Positions 1-8,619 of a stretch of DNA of 38,709 nucleotides are shown piece by piece. The translations under genes were made by a program, and so were the position numbers. Origin of the DNA: CAYPHY01 sp964410625 (GTDB lineage: Bacteria; Chloroflexota; Anaerolineae; Promineifilales; Promineifilaceae); assembly GCA_964410625.1 (NCBI GenBank), contig CAYPHY010000047.1:1-38709 (forward strand). The letters are read 5' to 3'. The notes beneath the pieces are model-generated. The model ran no database searches. It was not told where the DNA came from and worked only from the letters and a program-made list of their open reading frames with translations. Numbering within the stretch: position 1 is the stretch's first letter; every line of letters starts with the position of its first letter.

Positions 1-54
1 GGCAGGTGGCAGGTGGCAGGTGGCAGGTGGCAGGTGGCAGGTGGCAGGTGGCAG
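1..54. repeat. GGCAGGT tandem heptamer array
   Basis: The window opens inside a perfect tandem array of the 7-mer GGCAGGT, between seven and eight copies, and may continue upstream. It is followed by a run of near-repeats of the type ACTGCTTACTG / ACTGTCTACTGG before the ribosome binding site of the helicase gene. It lies in non-coding DNA and looks like one of the word-based intergenic repeats seen throughout the window. Confidence 0.9.
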
Positions 55-133
55 AAGCGTAAACTGACTACTGCTTACTGTCAACTGTCTACTGGTTGCT
101 AACACTGGTTATTAACAAAAGGAGGAGCTTAGG

Positions 134-3085
134 ATGAAAGTTGTGATTGTCGCCAAGACCCGGATGGGCGGCGGGGCTTGTGTTGGGGCGATTGGTTTTG
201 ACGGCCGTTCCCTGCGCCTGATCGCCCCCGACGCCGATACCAACGACCATTTCAATATGGAGTATAACGTTGGTGAAGTTTGGGACATCGAAGGGGAAGC
301 GGCCGGGACGGTGATCCCACCCCATGTTGAAAATTTTATCGTCCATCGCAAGCGACGACTGCCACAACTTGACGACCTGATCGGCTTCATCGAACGCCAC
401 ATGCCGCCCCATACAGACGGCATTGAGCTGCTATATGAGGGTTTGACCCAGGCCACAACCCATGGCGCCTTGTATATTGCCGAACGAACGGGCATTCCCG
501 CTTGCAGCACCCTCTTTTGGCGGCCCGACCAACCGCTGACCCTAGATGACAGCGGCCAGCGGCTGCGTTATCGCTATCCCACGGCCGACGGCGGCCGTAC
601 CCTCACCTTCGTCGGCTTCCAAGAACCCATCGCCGAAATCCCAGCCGGTACGCTGCTCCGTGTTTCCCTCGCCCATTGGTGGCGGCCGCCGGAGCGCCCT
701 GAACACGAACCTCGTTGCCACGTCCAGCTTTCAGGCTGGTTTTTCCCCGTTGAGGCAGATTTTTGGTTCGACGAGGGAGAGATTTATTCAGAACAAGCCC
801 CACTACCAACAGTAGCGCCGCTGCCAACGGCCGCCGCGCCCGTTCCCTGGCCTGACCTGAGCCTGATGGACGCGCAGGAAAAGCTCAAGCGTGTCTTTGG
901 CTATGATAGCTTTCGGCCGTTGCAGGCCGAAGTGATTGACAACCTGCTGCAAAAGCGCGATTCGCTGGCGATTATGCCCACCGGCAGCGGCAAGTCGCTC
1001 TGCTTCCAACTACCCGCGCTGCTCTTTCCCGGTCTAACCGTTGTGGTCTCGCCATTGATCGCGCTGATGGAAGACCAGGTGGAGCAGTTGCGCGAATTGG
1101 GCGTTCCCGCCGCCTTCCTCAATAGCACCGTCGCCTATAGTGATTATCTGGAAACCACCGGCCGCATCCGCTCCGGGGAGATCAAGCTGCTCTACGCCGC
1201 GCCGGAAACATTGCTGCGTCCAGAAACGTTAATGCTGCTCGACCGTTGCCAGGTAAACTGCCTGACCATTGATGAAGCCCACTGCATCTCTGAATGGGGC
1301 CACGACTTTCGGCCGGAATACCGCCAGCTTGTCGCCTTGCGCCGCCGCCTGCCCCAGGCCGTTTGCCTGGCGCTGACCGCCACCGCCACCCCGCGCGTGC
1401 GCCATGATATTAAGGAGTCGTTGGAGATCGGCGACGCCGACGAATTTGTCGCCAGCTTCAACCGCGAAAATCTCTTCCTCGCCGTCGAGCGCAAGCGGGA
1501 CGGCCTGGCGCAAACGCTAGAATTTATCCGCCAACGGCCGGGGCAATCGGGGATCATCTACTGCTCCACTCGTGCCCAGGTGGATGAACTGGCGGCCGCC
1601 TTGCTTGCCAGAGAATTGCCCGTCTTCCCCTACCACGCTGGAATGGACGACCAGACGCGCCGCGAACATCAGCGCCGCTTCACCCACGACGAAGGGGCGA
1701 TCATGGTCGCCACTATCGCCTTTGGCATGGGGATAAACAAATCCAACGTGCGCTTTATCCTCCACTACGATTTGCCGAAGAACCCCGACAGCTACTACCA
1801 GCAAATCGGCCGCGCCGGGCGTGACGGTCTACGTGCCGACTGCCTGCTGCTCTTCAGCCAGGGGGATGTACGCACCATCAATTACTTTATCGCCCTACAA
1901 GACCCCGGCCAGCAAGCCGGAGCGCGGGAACGGCTGCGGGCGATGTTAGACTTCGCTAAAGGGACCGGCTGCCGTCGCCGCCCGTTATTGGCCTACTTTG
2001 GCGAGACGATAAAGGCCGCCAACTGTGGCATGTGCGACAACTGTATCGCCAACGAACAAACCGTTCCCGCCACCGAACTGATTGACCTGACCATTCCCGC
2101 CCAAAAATTCCTCTCCTGCGTCAAACGTACCGGGGAGATCTTCGGCATCAGCCACATTGTGGATGTACTACGGGGCTCACGGTCGAAGCGCGTCTTGCAA
2201 AGGGGCCACGACCGGCTCTCTACCTACAACATCGGCCGCGAATATTCGGCCGCCGCCTGGCAAGAGCTGGCCCACCAATTCATTGAGCTTGGCCTGCTGG
2301 TGCAAGATGCACAGTTCGGCAGCCTGAAGCTGACGGCCGAAGCCTATGCCGTCTTTAAGGGCAAGCAGGTGATGGGACGGCCGCCGGACAAGCCTGAGCA
2401 TACCCATACGCTCTATGCCGGAAGCAAAGCCGGGCCGGTGGAAGTGGATTACGATCTTGCCCTCTTTGAACAACTACGCGAAAAACGGCGTGAATTGGCC
2501 TCGGCCGCCGGAGTGCCCCCCTATATCATCTTCTCCGACCGCACCCTGGTGGAGATGGCCGCCTACTTTCCCCAGTCGCGCGAGTCGCTGGCAAAGCTGA
2601 CTGGCGTGGGCGAGGTCAAGCTAGAGAAATACGCCGCCGACTTTCTGCCGCTGATCCGCGCCTTTTGCCAGGAAAATGACCTTGATGAAAAACCAAAAGC
2701 GGCCGCCCCACCCCCGCCCCTTTCCCGCTCTCGCTCGCGCGGCCTGAGCCGGTCGGAGGAGATTGCGGAGATGTATAATAGCGGCCGTTCCATTCCAGAA
2801 ATCGCCGAACAAGAGGTCATCCAGATCGGCACGGTGCTTAATCATCTGTGGAAATATGCCCAGCAAGGCGATCCCATCCGAACAGAAGGACTGCTAGCGT
2901 TATCGGGATCGAGTGCGGCCGAGCAGCAACGGGTCTTAGATGCTTTCGCCGAACTAGGGACCGAATACCTGCGACCGGTATTCGATGCACTGGGCGAAAC
3001 GATCAGCTTTGATGAACTCAGGATTCTGCGCTTGTACTATTTGAGCTTGCAAACAGAAAACGGTGAAGCGAACCATCCCCTGTAG
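134..3085 (+). CDS. recQ: RecQ-family ATP-dependent DNA helicase with extra N-terminal domain
   Basis: This is a 983-residue 3'-5' DNA helicase for recombination and fork repair; classical RecQ proteins are about 600 residues. Residues 250-600 carry the SF2 core: Walker A TGSGKS (283-288), DEAH (380-383), ALTATATPR, and the QIGRAGRDG motif (557-565). Four cysteines (613, 631, 634, 637) form the RecQ zinc site. A winged-helix RQC region (about 650-745), an HRDC domain (about 775-845) and a C-terminal helix-turn-helix of the HTH_40 type (about 870-965) follow. Residues 1-205 are not part of normal RecQ; the opening VVIVAKTRMGGG and the SLRLI strand recall a dual-OB type nucleic-acid-binding module, a tentative call. 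The ATG is preceded by AAGGAGGA at 119-126, which fixes the start. No operon partner is visible. Confidence 0.93.
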   Translation: MKVVIVAKTRMGGGACVGAIGFDGRSLRLIAPDADTNDHFNMEYNVGEVWDIEGEAAGTVIPPHVENFIVHRKRRLPQLDDLIGFIERHMPPHTDGIELLYEGLTQATTHGALYIAERTGIPACSTLFWRPDQPLTLDDSGQRLRYRYPTADGGRTLTFVGFQEPIAEIPAGTLLRVSLAHWWRPPERPEHEPRCHVQLSGWFFPVEADFWFDEGEIYSEQAPLPTVAPLPTAAAPVPWPDLSLMDAQEKLKRVFGYDSFRPLQAEVIDNLLQKRDSLAIMPTGSGKSLCFQLPALLFPGLTVVVSPLIALMEDQVEQLRELGVPAAFLNSTVAYSDYLETTGRIRSGEIKLLYAAPETLLRPETLMLLDRCQVNCLTIDEAHCISEWGHDFRPEYRQLVALRRRLPQAVCLALTATATPRVRHDIKESLEIGDADEFVASFNRENLFLAVERKRDGLAQTLEFIRQRPGQSGIIYCSTRAQVDELAAALLARELPVFPYHAGMDDQTRREHQRRFTHDEGAIMVATIAFGMGINKSNVRFILHYDLPKNPDSYYQQIGRAGRDGLRADCLLLFSQGDVRTINYFIALQDPGQQAGARERLRAMLDFAKGTGCRRRPLLAYFGETIKAANCGMCDNCIANEQTVPATELIDLTIPAQKFLSCVKRTGEIFGISHIVDVLRGSRSKRVLQRGHDRLSTYNIGREYSAAAWQELAHQFIELGLLVQDAQFGSLKLTAEAYAVFKGKQVMGRPPDKPEHTHTLYAGSKAGPVEVDYDLALFEQLREKRRELASAAGVPPYIIFSDRTLVEMAAYFPQSRESLAKLTGVGEVKLEKYAADFLPLIRAFCQENDLDEKPKAAAPPPPLSRSRSRGLSRSEEIAEMYNSGRSIPEIAEQEVIQIGTVLNHLWKYAQQGDPIRTEGLLALSGSSAAEQQRVLDAFAELGTEYLRPVFDALGETISFDELRILRLYYLSLQTENGEANHPL

Positions 3086-3105
3086 CGCGATTTGGTAAAT
3101 CGCGC
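3085..3105 (+). terminator. hairpin after recQ
   Basis: A 9-bp stem, GCGCGATTT paired with AAATCGCGC, with a 3-base loop begins at the stop codon of recQ. A second, less perfect copy (ATTTGGCAAATCG) follows at once. There is no U-run, so it may protect the 3' end rather than terminate. Confidence 0.45.
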
Positions 3106-3144
3106 ATTCGGTTGAGCCATTTGGCAAATCGCTCTACAAAAGCG

Positions 3145-3182
3145 GACACGGCCGTCGCAGCAGGTGCCACAACGGCCGTGTC
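3145..3182. terminator. inverted repeat, likely terminator
   Basis: A perfect 11-bp inverted repeat, GACACGGCCGT (3145-3155) and ACGGCCGTGTC (3172-3182), spans a 16-base loop. Its arms are built around the abundant CGGCCG palindrome. A short A-run on the 5' side gives a T-run on the - strand. The rest of 3086-3384 holds no gene that I can support; a TATAAT box at 3314-3319 could belong to the promoter of the next gene, but no convincing -35 is present. Confidence 0.5.
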
Positions 3183-3384
3183 TAAAAGAGAATAAGAACG
3201 ACTGGGAAACAAGGGGAACGAGTTGTTTCCCTCATTTTATACTATCCACATTCGCCCCCCTGATCTTACGCGAAGGTATAATTTTGCTCATTTCCTTTCC
3301 ATGTCTTTCCCCTTATAATGCTGCACAGTCGCAACTTGAGCGTTGGTTAAATCGTAAAGCAGCGGAACAAAAAGTATATAGCAC

Positions 3385-4170
3385 ATGGCAGTTGGCACTG
3401 AACCGTCAGAAAGTGATCTCAAAAAAGCGATCGAACAATTCGCTGCCCTGGGGGGAGGCAAGCTGATGGCTGCGTTGGAGCCGATTCTGCTGAGGAATCA
3501 CGCACGCGGCCGTGTCCGTTACTTTCTTAAGCATCAGGAAAACGGTGACCTCGAAGATTACATTCGCCGGGTAGCGGACTATTACGAGCAACTCCATGAG
3601 TATATCCACCAGATTCAACAAGAACGCCGGGCAGAGGTTTGGGAGCCAATCTATAAAAAGCTACACAGCTGGGCGTTTGGGCGGCTGCAACAGAAAGGTT
3701 TGCTCATCGAAGAGATCCGTCGCCACCAACATCATGTCCATTGCGCCACCGAAGCCGCCGTGCGAATCTTGCACGCCCACTTTCCCTATGACACTGGCTT
3801 TGAGCCCTGGGCTTTTGTAATCGTGGAACATATGGTCAACAAACACATCGCCCGTCTGATGAAGGAACGCCAGAAGGAACAAAATATCGTGTCGGTTGAT
3901 CAATGGGAGACGGGACCGGACATGCTCCGCGACCAGATCACATCCCTTTTCCATGAACAAATCGCGGACAAGTCAGAGTTACTCGATGCCATCGCCCAGC
4001 TTCCTTCGCTCGCCCAGCAACAGTTGATTTTGCGAAGATATTTTGATGGCTGGTCATTCAAGCAAATTGCGGCCGAACAAGGGAAAACAGTCAATGCAAT
4101 TTACCGTCTCCACTATGAAGCATTGGCTAACCTGCGTAAGATTTTAAGGAGTAAGAGGGATAATAAATAA
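3385..4170 (+). CDS. RNA polymerase sigma factor, sigma-70/ECF-like (module 1)
   Basis: This 261-residue protein would direct RNA polymerase to specific promoters. Residues 75-165 are helical and resemble sigma region 2, with EPWAFVIVEHMVNKHIARL before a basic stretch. Residues 200-255 are a clear region 4: a QLPSLAQQQLILRRYF helix followed by a helix-turn-helix in SFKQIAAEQGKTVNAIYRLHYEAL. It is longer than ordinary ECF factors because of an N-terminal extension of about 75 residues. It is the first gene of a three-gene operon: the next gene starts directly at 4171, and the CHAT protein follows 12 bases after that. The start is weakly supported, as no strong ribosome binding site is visible. 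Its likely regulator is the adjacent protein (inference from gene order). Confidence 0.8.
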   Translation: MAVGTEPSESDLKKAIEQFAALGGGKLMAALEPILLRNHARGRVRYFLKHQENGDLEDYIRRVADYYEQLHEYIHQIQQERRAEVWEPIYKKLHSWAFGRLQQKGLLIEEIRRHQHHVHCATEAAVRILHAHFPYDTGFEPWAFVIVEHMVNKHIARLMKERQKEQNIVSVDQWETGPDMLRDQITSLFHEQIADKSELLDAIAQLPSLAQQQLILRRYFDGWSFKQIAAEQGKTVNAIYRLHYEALANLRKILRSKRDNK

Positions 4171-4998
4171 GTGGAAGAGGAAGAAAAAAGGGACTTGCTG
4201 CCGGATTGGGTCCAGCAAAAAGTGATGACGCTTCGCCAACAGCTGGAGCATAGCAGTGTGTGGCCGGAAGCGGCCGTCGCATTGCTAAAATCAGCCCTGC
4301 CTCCACAAACAGCAGCCCCTTTTCTACTAGAACCGGAAGACGAGACGATGCTTTCTGTGATCCTCAGCGATGCGTTGGCAGGTGTGGATATTGCCAGCCG
4401 CTATCCGGCATACTTCAGGCGCATGATGGCCGAACCGGCGTTATCGGCCGCCTTCCTGGATGCGCTGGACATGCTGGAAGCTCCTCTGGAAGAAGCGGAG
4501 GTGGAGCAACTGCCTCCGGCGGCCGTTGCGCTCCCTTTCCTAGAGGAAACAAAAGCCAAGCCGCAGATTCGCCACACCGGCGAAGGACGACAGCAGCTGA
4601 TCTGGCGACTGTTCCACGACCGTCTCAACCGCGAGTTTTTCGGCCCGCCCGATCTCGTCTATCGCTCCGGCGGCCGTTCCCTGTTAGAAGATGAAAGCTT
4701 CATCCTTATCGAGGACAGCGTGCAGCTCGATCAGCTGACGCTCAACGTGATGCTGGAAGCGATCCAGCCGATGACCGAGCCAGGGTGGCTGCGGCTGCAA
4801 CTGAACACGGCCGCCCAATCCGATCCACTCCCCCCGTTAGAAGCGACCATCACCTGGGGTGACTTCAACGCCACAGCCACCCCTGATCGTTATGGCTATG
4901 CTGCCTTTCCCCTCCTGGCGCTGGAAAGCGTCGTTGATCCGGTGGAGATGCTTGTTGTCTCCGACCTGCAATTGGTTTTAGAATTATCCCCCACCTGA
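4171..4998 (+). CDS. putative anti-sigma-like partner without zinc ligands (module 1)
   Basis: This 275-residue soluble protein has a GTG start that directly abuts the sigma stop. No signal peptide or membrane segment is seen. Residues 69-95 align without gaps to residues 33-59 of the partner protein at 9536-10216 (LAGVDIASRY against LAGEDVDTRF). However, the zinc ligands His48, Cys52 and Cys55 of that protein correspond here to Arg84, Glu88 and Leu91. The C-terminal 75 residues again resemble the C-terminal beta-rich domain of that partner (NATATPDRYGYAAF against TAVTDENGIATF). Residues 103-200 form a variable acidic linker plus a helical segment. By position and paralogy it is inferred to be the sigma inhibitor, and possibly the substrate of the CHAT protease next door. 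No family name is recognised. Confidence 0.65.
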   Translation: MEEEEKRDLLPDWVQQKVMTLRQQLEHSSVWPEAAVALLKSALPPQTAAPFLLEPEDETMLSVILSDALAGVDIASRYPAYFRRMMAEPALSAAFLDALDMLEAPLEEAEVEQLPPAAVALPFLEETKAKPQIRHTGEGRQQLIWRLFHDRLNREFFGPPDLVYRSGGRSLLEDESFILIEDSVQLDQLTLNVMLEAIQPMTEPGWLRLQLNTAAQSDPLPPLEATITWGDFNATATPDRYGYAAFPLLALESVVDPVEMLVVSDLQLVLELSPT

Positions 4999-5010
4999 TA
5001 CAATGGCCGC

Positions 5011-8000
5011 ATGGCTGCACCAGGCAATTCGGCCGCCTACGAAAAATTCCTATCCCGCTCCCAACAACTGTTCACCGCCCAGATCAACGAATCCGAGCTA
5101 GCGGGCGTGGTTGCTACTTTGCCAACGCTCACACGGCCGCTGCTGGAGAGGCTCGCCGCCACCGCGCAACAGGCCAGCCTGACTGAGCCGCGCCATAGTT
5201 GGGCACTGATGGCCACGGCCGACGCCGCTGCCCAACAAACGAATGATTTGTTCTTACAGGCACTCGCCGCCTGGTATCTGGCCTGGGCGGCCAACGCCTG
5301 GGTGCGGCCGCAGCGCGTCGAAGCGGCCGTGGTGCGGGCGCGGGCAGGCTTTACGGCAGTAGGCCGGGAGGAGTGGACTGCCGCCTGCGCCTGTCAACTC
5401 AACGCCCTCCCCTGGACACGGCCCGACTATCATCAGGCAGTCCGGGAACTCGACCATGCGCTGGCGGTCTTGGCCGCCACTTCTCTCCATGCCTTCGCTC
5501 CTGATTGCCGTCTATCGCTGGCCTATGCCTATATGCTAACCGGTAAAATTGAGCAAGCGGCCGCGCTGGTCAAGCTGAGCGAAGCGGAATTTGAAGCGGC
5601 CGGTCACGTGATCGGCCTGGGACGCTGCCATCTCCTCCAGTGCAGCATCATGCGCCGCAAGAGCATTTATCCAATCGCCCTCGACCATCTCCAGGAAGCG
5701 CTTGCTATCTTTGCGGCAAACAACGCCCCGGTGCTACTGGCGCAAGGTCAATTTCAGTTGGCCTGGCTCTCCTGGTTATATCAGGCAGACCCGCAAGCGG
5801 CCGAAGAACTGTTTAGCACGGCCGCGCAAAGTTTCGAGACGGCCGATATTCCCCTCTGGCAAGCACAATGCTTGCACGGCCTGGGCCAGGTATACACCAG
5901 TCGCGGAAAAGTTCTTGCCGCCCAACAGACGTTACAACAAGCCGATACCATCTACCGCCACTATCCGCTGAAAGGGCTTGTCGCCGATGTCCAGCTCGAC
6001 ATGGGGCAATTGGAGTTTCTTAAAGGCAATTTGCAACGGAGCATCACTTATTACGAGCAAGCGGCACAGTTGAATAAAGCGATCGGCAACGAATGGTTGC
6101 AAGCGGTCGCGCTGATGGACCAGGGGGAGTGTTATCTACAGTTAAGCCGCTTTCAGAAGGGCTTGGGGCTACTGGAACAAGCCTATCAACTGCTGCAGCA
6201 AAGCAACTTTCCACAGCGATTGGCGGCCTGTGAACAGCGACTGGCGGCCGCCTGGATGCGCTTCGACCAACCACAGCTTGCTGAAAAAATGCTGCAGCGG
6301 GCGGTCATCCACTATCAAGAATCGGGCCGCCCCCACATGCTGGCCGAAATCTATCAGATGCAAGCGATCATTGCTTACCACAACCAGGACACCACCGAGG
6401 CGGTAGCGTGCTTGCAGCAAGCGCTGGCTGTGGCGGAAAATGAACCCAACGAACCGCAACAGGCACTTTCCCACCGCCTCTTAGGTGAAGTCTTGTCGGC
6501 GATGGGTCGTTTGGAAGCGGCCGAAACCCATCTCAGGCTGGCCGGGCAACTCTATGAGCAATTAGGGATGGTTATGGAACAGGCCGCCTGTCACAACGCC
6601 TGGGGGCGTCTCCACTCCCTTGCCGGTCGCCCCCAGCTGGCGCGTACTGCCTGGAACAAAGCTCTGGAGTTAGCGCAAGGAGCAATCCCCGAGCTAACCT
6701 GGCAAGCCAACCAGGGGCTGGCATTGTTGGCGGAAAAAGAACAGCCAGCCCGCGCCTTAGACCATTACCAGCAGGCCGCGGCCGCGCTCAGTCGTTTGCG
6801 ACGTGATTTGTGGCAACCGGCGTTGGTCGGAGCCTATCTCAGTCGGCCGGTGGAAATGCTCGACCGGGCCATCAGCTTTGCCACAGAGTCAACGGCCGTG
6901 CTTGAAACGTTGACCTTTATCGAAGAGAGCAAGGCGCAAACCCTTTTACATCACTGGTCGTCTGGCCTGGCTCGGATTGAAGTGACCGATGAGATTCAGG
7001 AGCTGGTGGCGGAGATTCGCTGGCTAGAGCAAACGATCCGGCAAAGCGGCGCGGATGCCACTTCACGGCCGCTTTCCCTTTATGAACTGCAACATCAATT
7101 TATCAGCAAAGTGCAGCAGTACGATCAAAGGATCGCTCAATTGGAGCGAATTCAGTATGCGCAAGATTCAGCTATGCCAAGCCTAAATCATCGGGCGTTC
7201 GACCTTTCTGATTTGGTCCATAGCACCACCCGCAAGCTAGGTGATGATTGGGTGTTGCTGAATTATTACCAACTAGCCGATGGCGTTTGCGGGATCATGG
7301 TGACGGCCGAGGAGCGTCGAGTGTGGTTTAGCGAAATGACACCAGCAGTCCGCTATGCGCTGGAGCATTGCACCCGCAGCGGCCGCAAACAGGGTTGGCA
7401 AAAGACACAACTCGCTGTGCTTGGTTCCTGGCTCTTTCCCCCCTTTGTCCAACCCTATCTATCAGCAGAAACAACGTTGCTCATTTCCCCCCATCGTCGT
7501 TTGCATCTGCTTCCCTGGGCGGCCTTGTTGATTGGGGAGCAACAGCAACACCTGGTTGAACGTTGTATACCGGCGATCATCCCTTCATGGCAAACGCTTG
7601 TTCAACTCTGGCAACGGGCCAGACGGGTGGAAACCCACCCGCCCCATCCACGACCACACTTGCTGGTCGCTGTCTCCGATTTTGGTGGACGGCATCCCGA
7701 TTTAGCAGCCGTGCCCGAAGAAGTGGCACAGCTAACCCAGCACTTACCCGCTGGTTCGCTGGTCTTAGCCGATGGTGAAGCAACCTCTCTTCGTCTGGCC
7801 TCCGTAGCGAAAGAAAACAGCCTGGCGCACTTTGACCACTTATACTTTGCCACACACGCTTTCGCCGATCGTCTAACCGGCCGTTTTAGCGGCCTGGCGC
7901 TCGCCGACCGCGATATCTGGTTGGATGAATTGGGGCAGATGGGGCCATTGCCGCCGCTCGTGACCCTTTCCGCTTGCAGTGGGTTGGCCCACCGGCTCTA

Positions 8001-8241
8001 TGAAGGGGACGAGCCTGTTGGTCTGGCAACCGCCTGCCTCACCGCTGGCGCATCCACCGTCATTGGCACGCTATGGCCGGTGGTAGATGGGCGAGGGACG
8101 ATGCTGATGGCTACGCTCCTGCAACAGCTAAGACTGGGGGATTCGCCGTCTAAAGCGTTAGCCCAGGCACAACGCGCGGCCGTTGCGGCCGAGATGGAAT
8201 CAGTGACATGGGGAGCTATGCAATGTCTGGGCTGTCCGTAA
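5011..8241 (+). CDS. TPR-CHAT protein, putative caspase-like protease (module 1)
   Basis: This 1076-residue cytosolic protein begins 12 bases after the previous stop. Residues from about 60 to 620 are tandem helical repeats of TPR type, with many A-x-x-Y/L-x-x-A pairs. From about 790 to 1070 it carries a CHAT domain (caspase HetF associated with TPRs). The catalytic dyad is visible as His949 in FATHAF and Cys989 in LSACSGL, followed by the family pattern GLATACLTAGASTVIGTLW and a C-terminal ALAQAQRAA helix. CHAT proteins are cysteine peptidases of the caspase/separase clan; in type III-E CRISPR systems a TPR-CHAT protease cleaves a sigma-inhibiting protein. Here it shares an operon with a sigma factor and its putative inhibitor, suggesting the same logic (inference). 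The TPR scaffold probably senses the trigger. Confidence 0.88.
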   Translation: MAAPGNSAAYEKFLSRSQQLFTAQINESELAGVVATLPTLTRPLLERLAATAQQASLTEPRHSWALMATADAAAQQTNDLFLQALAAWYLAWAANAWVRPQRVEAAVVRARAGFTAVGREEWTAACACQLNALPWTRPDYHQAVRELDHALAVLAATSLHAFAPDCRLSLAYAYMLTGKIEQAAALVKLSEAEFEAAGHVIGLGRCHLLQCSIMRRKSIYPIALDHLQEALAIFAANNAPVLLAQGQFQLAWLSWLYQADPQAAEELFSTAAQSFETADIPLWQAQCLHGLGQVYTSRGKVLAAQQTLQQADTIYRHYPLKGLVADVQLDMGQLEFLKGNLQRSITYYEQAAQLNKAIGNEWLQAVALMDQGECYLQLSRFQKGLGLLEQAYQLLQQSNFPQRLAACEQRLAAAWMRFDQPQLAEKMLQRAVIHYQESGRPHMLAEIYQMQAIIAYHNQDTTEAVACLQQALAVAENEPNEPQQALSHRLLGEVLSAMGRLEAAETHLRLAGQLYEQLGMVMEQAACHNAWGRLHSLAGRPQLARTAWNKALELAQGAIPELTWQANQGLALLAEKEQPARALDHYQQAAAALSRLRRDLWQPALVGAYLSRPVEMLDRAISFATESTAVLETLTFIEESKAQTLLHHWSSGLARIEVTDEIQELVAEIRWLEQTIRQSGADATSRPLSLYELQHQFISKVQQYDQRIAQLERIQYAQDSAMPSLNHRAFDLSDLVHSTTRKLGDDWVLLNYYQLADGVCGIMVTAEERRVWFSEMTPAVRYALEHCTRSGRKQGWQKTQLAVLGSWLFPPFVQPYLSAETTLLISPHRRLHLLPWAALLIGEQQQHLVERCIPAIIPSWQTLVQLWQRARRVETHPPHPRPHLLVAVSDFGGRHPDLAAVPEEVAQLTQHLPAGSLVLADGEATSLRLASVAKENSLAHFDHLYFATHAFADRLTGRFSGLALADRDIWLDELGQMGPLPPLVTLSACSGLAHRLYEGDEPVGLATACLTAGASTVIGTLWPVVDGRGTMLMATLLQQLRLGDSPSKALAQAQRAAVAAEMESVTWGAMQCLGCP

Positions 8242-8256
8242 ATAGCGGATAAAATG

Positions 8257-8285
8257 ATAAGGACGGCTGGAACGGCCGTCCTTAT
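8257..8285. terminator. terminator hairpin after the CHAT operon
   Basis: An 11-bp perfect stem, ATAAGGACGGC (8257-8267) with GCCGTCCTTAT (8275-8285), and a 7-base loop lies 16 bases past the CHAT stop codon. No long U-run follows. It closes the module 1 operon and also faces the small - strand gene. Confidence 0.6.
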
Positions 8286-8319
8286 AACATCAGGACTTAC
8301 GCAGTTAAGAATCAAGAAT

Positions 8320-8384
8320 TTTTAGCAACGAATTATCACGAATTTACGCAAATTATGGCCTAAAATTCGCGTTCATTCGCGTAA
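8320..8384. repeat. word-based intergenic repeat (CACGAATT / ATTCGCG type)
   Basis: This AT-rich stretch is made of related words (ACGAATT, ACGAATTTACGC, AAAATTCGCG, ATTCGCGTAAG) with loose dyad symmetry. It resembles the elements at 21371-21471 and 25422-25590. It lies between the end of the CHAT operon and the 3' end of the small - strand gene. Confidence 0.55.
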
Positions 8385-8429
8385 GCTTGTGCTGAGCGTA
8401 GCGTAGTATTCGATGCAAATACTTTTGGC

Positions 8430-8597
8430 TTAGCCGCCACCATTGCCACACTGCGAGCCACCATTGCAATCAGTAGCAACCACCGGCCCCCCACCTGCGA
8501 ACAGCGTGCGGGTGATGTGGAGCGGACTGAGCGCCAATAGCGCCAATAGCGAGGCAAGCAAAAACGAGCGAACCAGGTTTTCTCGAACGCGAATCAT
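8430..8597 (-). CDS. small secreted Gly/Cys-rich peptide (55 aa)
   Basis: This short reading frame on the - strand starts at ATG 8597, with AAAAGGAG ideally spaced upstream (about 9 bases). The peptide has a basic N-terminus (MIRVRENLVR), a hydrophobic core (SFLLASLLALLALS) typical of a Sec signal peptide, and a short mature part of about 20 residues rich in glycine, with two cysteines (C44 and C50, spaced C-x5-C), ending in CGNGGG. No family is recognised. It lies alone between two sigma-factor modules, divergent from the second, so it could be a signal peptide, a bacteriocin-like product or a target of the adjacent regulators (speculative). The ribosome binding site and signal sequence make it more than chance. 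Confidence 0.6.
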   Translation of the reverse strand: MIRVRENLVRSFLLASLLALLALSPLHITRTLFAGGGPVVATDCNGGSQCGNGGG

Positions 8598-8619
8598 CGG
8601 GTTTTTCTCCTTTTGAGAT

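Noticed and set aside
1..54. CRISPR or satellite array
   Set aside because: The 7-base units are contiguous without spacers, so this is a simple tandem repeat.
3281..3319. Strong promoter for the module 1 operon
   Set aside because: TATAAT at 3314 is good, but the only TTG-like -35 (3284) is 24 bases away; I could not support the pair.
8360..8557. 65-codon - strand frame overlapping the small secreted peptide gene
   Set aside because: No ribosome binding site or signal; the overlapping frame 8430-8597 has both.
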